A stretch of DNA of 64,000 nt from Casuarius casuarius. Lineage: Eukaryota > Chordata > Aves > Casuariiformes > Casuariidae. The stretch's first letter is position 1. Each line of letters begins with the position of its first letter. The position numbers were made by a program, and so were the translations under genes. The stretch is from assembly GCA_003342895.1 (NCBI GenBank), contig PTFA01000005.1:5499327-5563326 (forward strand), in the 5' to 3' direction. Below the pieces are notes generated by a model. That model made no database searches, was not told where the DNA came from, and was given only the letters and a program-made list of their open reading frames with translations. Below are positions 57,171 through 64,000 of this stretch, one piece after another.

Positions 57171-60100
57171 TGGAGAGCAGTCAGGAGAGAAATGGAATTG
57201 CTGATATATCGCAGAAAAAAACAGGGAAAAAATTTGCAAATGTGCAGGGAAGCTTCTAAGCTACAAGGTTCAGTCCAAGTTTCAAACTCTACCAAATGCA
57301 CAGGGATTTGAATCTGTGTCTCAGTTACAAAGCGTAGCTTCAAATTCAGAATCCAAACTTCTCCAAAGCCTCCAAGCGCTTGGAGATTTAAAGTTTGTAC
57401 TCAGCCACACAGATTTCAAAACTGGTAGAAGTTTCCTTGTTTCTTTGAATAGTCTGCAACATTAATGACCAACGGTATTTTTGTTACCACTGTTTACTGT
57501 TTTTCCTAGAACAGGCAGCCGTCTCTCACTCTCTCAGCTCTCAGAAGGGCCACAGAGCTTTAGGAATATCGGCTGCTACGCACTTCATTATTATCCTGTG
57601 GGTTTCTCCCCCTCCTCTCCTTTGTGCACCCCACCGGGTATCTGCACAGGAGACGGTACGTCTATCTTGCAATGTGCTGGTTTATCGCACAGCTCCACGT
57701 GCACGCTGCACGCTCACCCATCTGTCAGTATTCCCAGTGTCGGGGTGCAGCTGAACAGCTCTCAGGATGGGGTTCGTTAGGCTCCACTGAACAGCCAAGA
57801 GGAGCAGTAGACTTTATAAGTGAAAACATTCACCAGGTGGAGAATACTCATCACTGGATTTGAGCAGGGACATAATACTGCTTTTAAAATACTTCCTAGT
57901 AGCTATGAAAAAGGTAGCAAAACACATACTCACTTATTCTCCCAGGCTCTGTTTTCACTGTGGTGAAGGTGCGTTCTGCAGCGCACCCCAAAGTCCTGGG
58001 CTCCCCCTAAGCAAGGAAACCATCGCAGACCCATCCTTCCCCATCTGACTGGATCTACTGCCAAAGGAAAGAGGAATGAGCTGGGAAATGGTGTCTGCTC
58101 CAGCTCCGTGACGACAGGCAGTTGTGACTCTGCCAAAGTGCCCCCTGGAAATAGCAGTGAAGTGTTCTCAATTCCCACAGTATAGCTATATGGGACCAAA
58201 TCTTGTTCCTTTTGTGTTCAGTTTTTCCTCTGCCTTCTGACGGCAATGTTTAGGCAAAGCAGCCATACCCAACAGTTAACTGTAAATCTTGATTCCTAAG
58301 ATACAGACCTAAACACTTAATCAAGTGCATGTACTGGAAGGAATAGCTGGAAGAGAAAGGTGATGACCAGGCACTAGTATATACTGTGGTTGTACAACTC
58401 ACTGAGTTGTTTCATGACGTAAAGCTAAGGCAATATCTTGATTCATAAAGAGGAGTTCTCTGGTACGTGCATTAAATGTGAGACTCTCTCATGCCCCACT
58501 GAGTAAATTTGCAGGACACCAAACTGACCTATTAAAGGTGGCATAGCCCCACAGATTGCAAGTTTGGTGTTACCATTAAACCTTCTCAGGACTGCTTCAG
58601 CACAGAAACCCATCCTTTTCTAAACCACGAGGCCATTGTGCTGAAATCCCATTTATTGCCAGTATGAGCACTCAGACTGACACTAACAGAGAGCAGGAGG
58701 AAAGCTGTAGAACAGGGGACTCTTGAGCAAACCCGGTCCCCGGGACAGCCCCTGTTTGCAGAGTAAGCACATAGGTTAGGAAGTTCATGCAAGAAGTGCC
58801 TGGCACCACTCAGACCCACGGCTGCACCAGCAGGGACTCTGGGACTCAAGAAATTTGCCTTCAGAAAGAGCCATATCCAAATGGAGCCGGAGCCAGCTCA
58901 TGACAGGGAGGGATAAATAACAGCTTGGAGACAGTCTGAAGGACGTGCTGAGAGGCAGCAAGAACCTGCCAGTGTCAGGTCAAGAAAGGGAATCGGTGAG
59001 GAGGCAAACTGTGAAATGATGCAAACCACATCGTCAGCACCTTCCACCACAGCTCAACAGACAAGGCACCGCAGGTGCCCCGGCAGAGATGGCACCAAAA
59101 TCCACAAGGAGAGGGGACAGAGAGCAGGGCCATCACTGCCTGGATTTGCCAGCCTTAGGTCAAGGGGGTGACATGAGAGCCAGGCCATAACCAGCCCTCT
59201 GACACCAGAGCTTAGTACAATGTCACATTCCCTGTGCAGCCTTTGCTCTGCTGCTGCCAGTATGGAGACAAGCCTGCCACGTATCAACTGCAGTGGGGAA
59301 TGCTGTTTTTTATACTGACACTGCCTCTTCTTTGGGCTTTTTGTCCATATAATGCTGATGCCTGCCCTTGGTGAGACTAGAAGTCCCATGTTCATATGAC
59401 AGAGGTTTAATTTCATGATGTATTAAGTATGTTTAAATAATAAATAGTCAATAAATACCAAATCAAGACAAATACTCATTAAAATGTAAAAAAGAGGCTT
59501 CAAGACAGCAAAATCCAACGATATGTGAGCTCCCTCTCAGGGAAGTGCACTGATCTGATAGCAGCAGAGCAGATGTCCCACGCCAGGAGAACCATTTCAG
59601 CTTCTCTTGGTGCTTTAGAATTTATTTATGCTCATTTTGCTTGCAGCCCTGAGCTTATTTTCCTATTAGAAACGATAATAGCAGTGTCCTACACATCCAA
59701 AATGCATTTCACCCCTCAGGTCCTGAGGAGATTTAGAAATAGCATATAGTTATCCCAAACCAAAATGTTTGAATAACTATTAGTTCGGGGAAGCACAGGA
59801 AGCAGCAGGGCAGCACCGAAAGTGCCAAGCTTTGTCCTACCACTAGCAGCGTCAGGGGTGACTTTAGCACGGTAGGAGAGCTCCGGCTCAGCAGCTTGCC
59901 CACAGGGTGTACTCAACCTCTGCCATCTTGCAGTAGAGCGGTCAATACCAGCCATCACTGAAAATCCCACAGCTGATGTGAAAAGGTTGCCAAGCACAAC
60001 GTGTGCTGCTTAAAGAAAAATCAACATGCTTCAAATTGCTCTCCCTGCAGCGTTCGAGGTACCACAGTGCACGCTCTAGGTTATTGTACTCTATTGATAC

Positions 60101-60974
60101 AGCAAAGCTTCAAGCATCTTTCCACAATTATGTTTGTCGCACCCAGCACTTGGCTGCAGTTAGGTTTCCCTGAGAACGTATGGGAGACCTAAAGAAAAAG
60201 GTGCTATATGGAAAGCAGCATCATGTCAGAGAAGAGCCCTCCTACTAAGGCAGTCCTCCCAGAGAAGGCATGACTGGGAGCACAGCTACCAGGTGGCCTG
60301 AGGAAATGAGCTGAAGAGCCAGGCTGAGATTTCAGTCACAGCTGCCTGCAGTTAGAACATAACTGGGGGTGAGGAGAGGAAAAAAACACATTTGGGGTCT
60401 TAATGAAACCCCAGTAGATTGGCTTCAGAAGACTCTGGCTCAGGCTCTTGTTTTACAAAGCCTCCCAGGCCCGATTTCCACACCAGACAGGTCTGCATGA
60501 CTCTACATCATTGTGGAGCATAATGTATGAGTCGGAACACGTGCAGAAGCTTCCTAGAGGTTTTCCTTCAGGTTCCTGTAAAGCACTGTGTATTTATACT
60601 GCACTTCCTAAATCATAAACAAATAAATACGTAAGACTGCCTGATTTACATTTAAGTTTTTTTTTTTTTAAATGTGAAAGTCACCTTGAAAGCTGCAGCA
60701 TAAAGTGTAACTCATTTAATCTCTAGCATCACAGTTCTGCCTTTGCCTACAGTAGCAAAAGACCCTCACAACATGGAAAACTCATTTTTAACTCTTATGC
60801 AAAGAGTTTCAAATTGACCTGTCACAGATTTCCAGACATGCCTCAATGATCAAAGAGCGCCTGTCTGGCCATGTCAAAGAGCTGGCGGGGTAGCAAAGTG
60901 CAAGATCCCATGGCACTTTGCATAGAAGTTCTGAAATTTAGGAGTGGCAACGTGGTTTTCGAGATACGGTGGTG
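57171..60974. other. Unique sequence, no gene
   Basis: 57250-57400 holds loosely repeated phrases (GGGATTTGAATCTGTGTCTC and GAGATTTAAAGTTTGTACTC) suggesting an old internal duplication. Frames up to 120 codons (59054-59416, minus strand) are unrecognised. A T14 run lies at 60657-60670. Confidence 0.5.
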
Positions 60975-61095
60975 GCCTAGGAGTTCAGGAGACTTGGATT
61001 CTGCTTCTGGCTCTGCCGCTGACCTGCTGAATGACTTATGACAAATGACTTAACACATCTGCCAAGTTTCACACGGCAAGCGTGAGACTTGCTCT
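60975..61095 (+). mobile_element. MIR/CORE-like SINE fragment
   Basis: GGCCTAGGAGTTCAGGAGAC, TTGGATTCTGCTTCTGGCTC, TGCCGCTGACCTGCTGAATG, ACTTATGACAAATGACTTAA and CACATCTGCCAAGTTTC follow in exact order the CORE region of MIR-type SINEs as remembered ('gagtcaggagacctgggttct ... ctctgccactgacctgctg-gtgacct-gggcaagtcacttaac ... ctgtgcctcagtttc'). The tRNA-like head and the 3' tail are not evident. This is the best-preserved SINE in the window. Confidence 0.7.
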
Positions 61096-63119
61096 CTATT
61101 TCCCCCTCAAGCTGTCCCTTCACAGCACTTGCATCCCACACATTAGCAGCACAGTCATGGCCTCCCTTCTGCTTCTTGATCCCATGTACCACACAGCTTA
61201 TCAGCCTGTTCCCAATGTCCCGGCCCACTGTGGCTGGATACAGGGTTGCAGAGCAGGAGAGGGGGGTCAGTGCTGCAGGGGAGCCCTGCTACAAGACACT
61301 GACCAATAGCCACCTACCCCGGCTCTCTCTCCACATCACAAGACCTGCAGTGTCCAGCAGCGTTTACCTCATGTGACACGATTCATGCACAACATGTGCC
61401 ATGCATACACAATATTCACCTGTGGCACAGGTCTCACACACTGAGATTTGAGAAGTTGAGGGATCCACTTCTATTTGTGGGCTTCTGCTTTTCCTTCTAC
61501 CACTTCCACTGACACGCAAATTGCTTGGCACAAGGATGTCCTTTCCCACCATCTGCACAGCCCAAAGGCACCCATGCTAGCTGGGACCCCCAGTCCTCAC
61601 TACAAGGAACCACAGCTTCACTTTCCTACCTAGTACCCCCTCCCTCCTCCGCAAAAACACCACTGTAACAGCTGCTTATTATTGCTGAAGCACATCACTA
61701 ATGATCCCAATTCCCAGGGCTGGCACTAATTTACCGGATGACTTTTGAAAAGTATTGTGCTGTCTCCAGCCTACATTTCTTCAAAATGTGAATACATCAG
61801 TAAGAAGGGAGTTCTGTAATCTTTGACCATTATTATTAAATATTATGTTTATTCCATTATTTATTCCTGCAGAGGAAAACACATACTATGAATAGGAGTC
61901 AGCAGGGGATTCTCTGCCTAGCCTGATGTCAGGCCTCTTCTCTGTAAACACAGACTGCCTGCAGCACGCTGATTTTTGTTTATCTTTCACAATGAAGAGG
62001 TGGAACTCTAAGGCATCCTTTTTTTTTTTTTTGATTTTTTGGCAAAAAAACAGGTGCTATAAGGAAACAACATCTATCTGCCTTTGCTATTTAAATTAGG
62101 CTTCTGCACATAAATTCGTTAATGTTGCTCTGCATTTGATATCACTTGAAATCAGCAGAATTCCCAATGGGAGAGAGGGGATGGAGACTCTTTTTTCATT
62201 TTGAGGAAAGAAAGACCTTACAGCAAGCAGAAGGATGGCTAGCCTGTCTGAAAGTAATTTTAGTCCTTGCTTGCATGATACACTAAGAGCCCCATCTCTG
62301 CTTCTTAAAAATGCAGGTCAATGTTTTGAGTTGTTCATTATGTAAAGTGCCTCCCCTGAGCCTCTGGCTGGTAACAAGAGAGGAAAAGGTGTTGCATCAG
62401 GTCATTGGCACTATAAAATGGCAAACATACTGGGGCAGAAACTTTTTCAGACTTCCTCCAGAAGTACTTCTGTTCAACATGTGAGGACTGGAACACCCCT
62501 AAGGGAAGGGCATCAAACGGACACTGTGCTTGCTCACAGTAAGAGAGGGAGCCTGGCCTGCATAATGTAAAAATTAAGTGATGAAAGCACAGAGAAGGGA
62601 AAAGGAAGGAAGTGGGCCATCTGCCAGAAGAAAAGCCGGGATCAAGAGACAATGAGTTCAGCATCACACAGGAAACCTGTGACAGAGGCAGGCGTCCGAT
62701 GGGACCGGCCGCAGAGGGAAGGTGGGCTGCCACCACCTGCTGCTCAGCAGGGAGGAGTAAGCAGGGCACAGGCAGTCAGCACAGGCTGGGGAAATAAGTT
62801 CATTTGCCTCTGCCCAAGAATGTCTGTATCCAGGAAACAAAAAATGAACTTTCCTTCCTTTTAATGGAGGGCATAACTTCAAGCAAGCTCAGAGGCAAAT
62901 GTCTTACAGAAAAGGACCAAGGCCCTATAATTGAGAGATGGGGTCGACCACTCACATTGGCTCCTCTTGGAACCCTACTGCGTTACTCTTATCTCTGACA
63001 AAAGAGTAGTTTTTACCACGCTATAAACCTAAATAATCTTCGGCATTTGAAAACTGTGAAACAGGTGGCTCCTCTGCTCTAGTTTTAAGAGTGGATAGAA
63101 AAAGGTGGATAAAAACCAT
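61096..63119. other. Unique sequence with T-rich run, no gene
   Basis: T14 plus T6 runs lie at 62019-62040. The minus-strand frame 62338-62769 (143 codons) has no recognisable domain and overlaps + frames. Nothing else is supported. Confidence 0.5.
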
Positions 63120-63620
63120 CCCTCCCACTGATCCTCATTCGCAGGGAAGCCAATAGCAGTAATACGCCCGCTCCATGCACCTGTCCCCCTTTGGGAAGGC
63201 TGCTCAGGCTGTGCCGGCCCACGAGCCCCCCTCGACCTTCCTCCGTGCAGAAGTGGTTTGCTCCCCTGCCTGCGAAGCGCGAGTCAGTGAGGATGCGGCA
63301 GCCGTGCTCAGCCAGGTCCTGCACCTCCCAACAGAGCATGTCGGCAGCAAAATCCCACTCCCCGCTTCAGCCCAGTCCAACAATTTCCAGAACAGCAGTG
63401 CTCTCCGCAGCATTCGTTTAGGTACACGTGCTATGTGTTCAACTACTTTTCGTTTCATGATCTTCTCTTTCTGCAATACTGCCAATGCACACTTATTGAA
63501 GGCTGTTCTCAATGGACTCAGAGATTTTTCTGGGGCAGCTTCTGGCTGCTCAGTGAAAAAGTCTTCAACTCTGACCTTGGGAAGGCAAAGAAATGCGATG
63601 TTAACGCCGTCAACATTTCA
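63120..63620 (-). other. G+C/CpG-rich block with unrecognised open frames on both strands
   Basis: By hand count 63121-63420 is about 61% G+C with 16 CpG, borderline for a CpG island. The + strand is open for 189 codons (63175-63744), the longest frame in the window. The minus strand is open from 63617 to a stop at 63204-63206. An acceptor-like TTTCTTTGCCTTCCCAAG on the minus strand precedes V-E-D-F-F-T-E-Q-P-E and a Lys/Arg-rich helix-like stretch (about 63575-63410). A shift into another minus frame gives a further open run. I recognise no family. Possibilities are an exon or decayed retrocopy on the minus strand, or composition alone. Confidence 0.2.
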
Positions 63621-63744
63621 GGTCACCAACATAACAGAGGTTGCAGTCTTCTGGGGAATGCAGCCACGGAGCAGCGAGCAAAGACTACTGTGGCCAGGTT
63701 ATTTAGGAGGGACAGGATACCGTTATCTAGTTGTTTACAAATAA

Positions 63745-64000
63745 AGACTCATAACAAGACCAGCCATGCATGCCTACAAAAAGAGGGAAGTGCAGGCCCC
63801 GAACCTCTCACGAATTGAGAACATTACACTTTTTCTCTGAGCAAAGCAGTATTCCCCTCCCACAAGCCCAAGGCTTCATATTTTTTACTCAAAGGCCAGC
63901 AAGTAAAATGCAAGCAGTGAAGACACAGGCATGACAGAAAGGAGGACGGAGGATTACCTAGCTCTAGCAGGGCTACAGGGAACCTATCCATTTGAAATGT
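63745..64000. other. Unique sequence at the window end, nothing recognised
   Basis: Mixed composition; the only frame that enters it from upstream ends at 63818. No repeat or exon-like structure is visible before the window is cut. Confidence 0.5.

Noticed and set aside
1..64000. Search for tRNA, rRNA, known microRNA seeds, CRISPR arrays, operons or prokaryotic promoters
   Set aside because: No T-loop GGTTCGAATC-type box in a cloverleaf context, no familiar microRNA sequence, no regularly spaced repeats and no gene arrays were seen.

Overview
The window looks like nuclear DNA of a sauropsid amniote, most likely a bird, with turtle or crocodilian possible. It has no compact gene array and no open frame longer than 189 codons. 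It carries vertebrate-type microsatellites and homopolymers. Its interspersed repeats are decayed CR1-clade LINE relics, a MIR/CORE-like SINE, and short palindromic AAATTCTGC-type repeats of the kind I associate with turtles, crocodilians and birds. I see no Alu, L1 or other mammal-specific young repeat. Three single-base N calls (21130, 49543, 49786) suggest draft sequence. These repeat identities come from memory of consensus sequences, not from a search.

I find no protein-coding gene I can name, and no tRNA, rRNA, known microRNA or CRISPR array. The window is best read as intergenic or large-intron DNA.

Layout. 1-11000: mostly unique sequence with some enhancer-like blocks (1690-2110, 5280-5440, 8640-8800, 10610-10720). 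11010-13346: two head-to-tail CR1 relics; the second runs from the end of the endonuclease domain to a pentameric 3' tail. 13350-15750: hairpins, a 26-bp AT palindrome, a purine-rich tract, a long polypyrimidine tract and a possible palindromic repeat. 17100-18200: a hairpin-bearing block and a 69-nt exon-like segment with strong splice sites. 19236-27000: two more CR1 relics on the + strand, a SINE-like fragment and a 272-nt exon-like open segment on the minus strand. 34260-34930: a cluster of five AGATAA sites. 36240-36470: a G+C-rich block with an RFX X-box-like site. 40640-41460: the clearest CpG-island-like segment. 48800-52650: AT-rich enhancer-like sequence, several old repeats and a 33-nt microexon-like segment. 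60975-61090: the clearest SINE. 63120-63620: a second G+C/CpG-rich block with open frames on both strands.

The most useful leads are the CpG-island-like block, the splice-flanked exon-like segments and the GATA-site cluster. All are inferences that need alignment to related genomes or RNA-seq. No gene system or operon-like cooperation can be claimed, and I found no convincing novel biological system.
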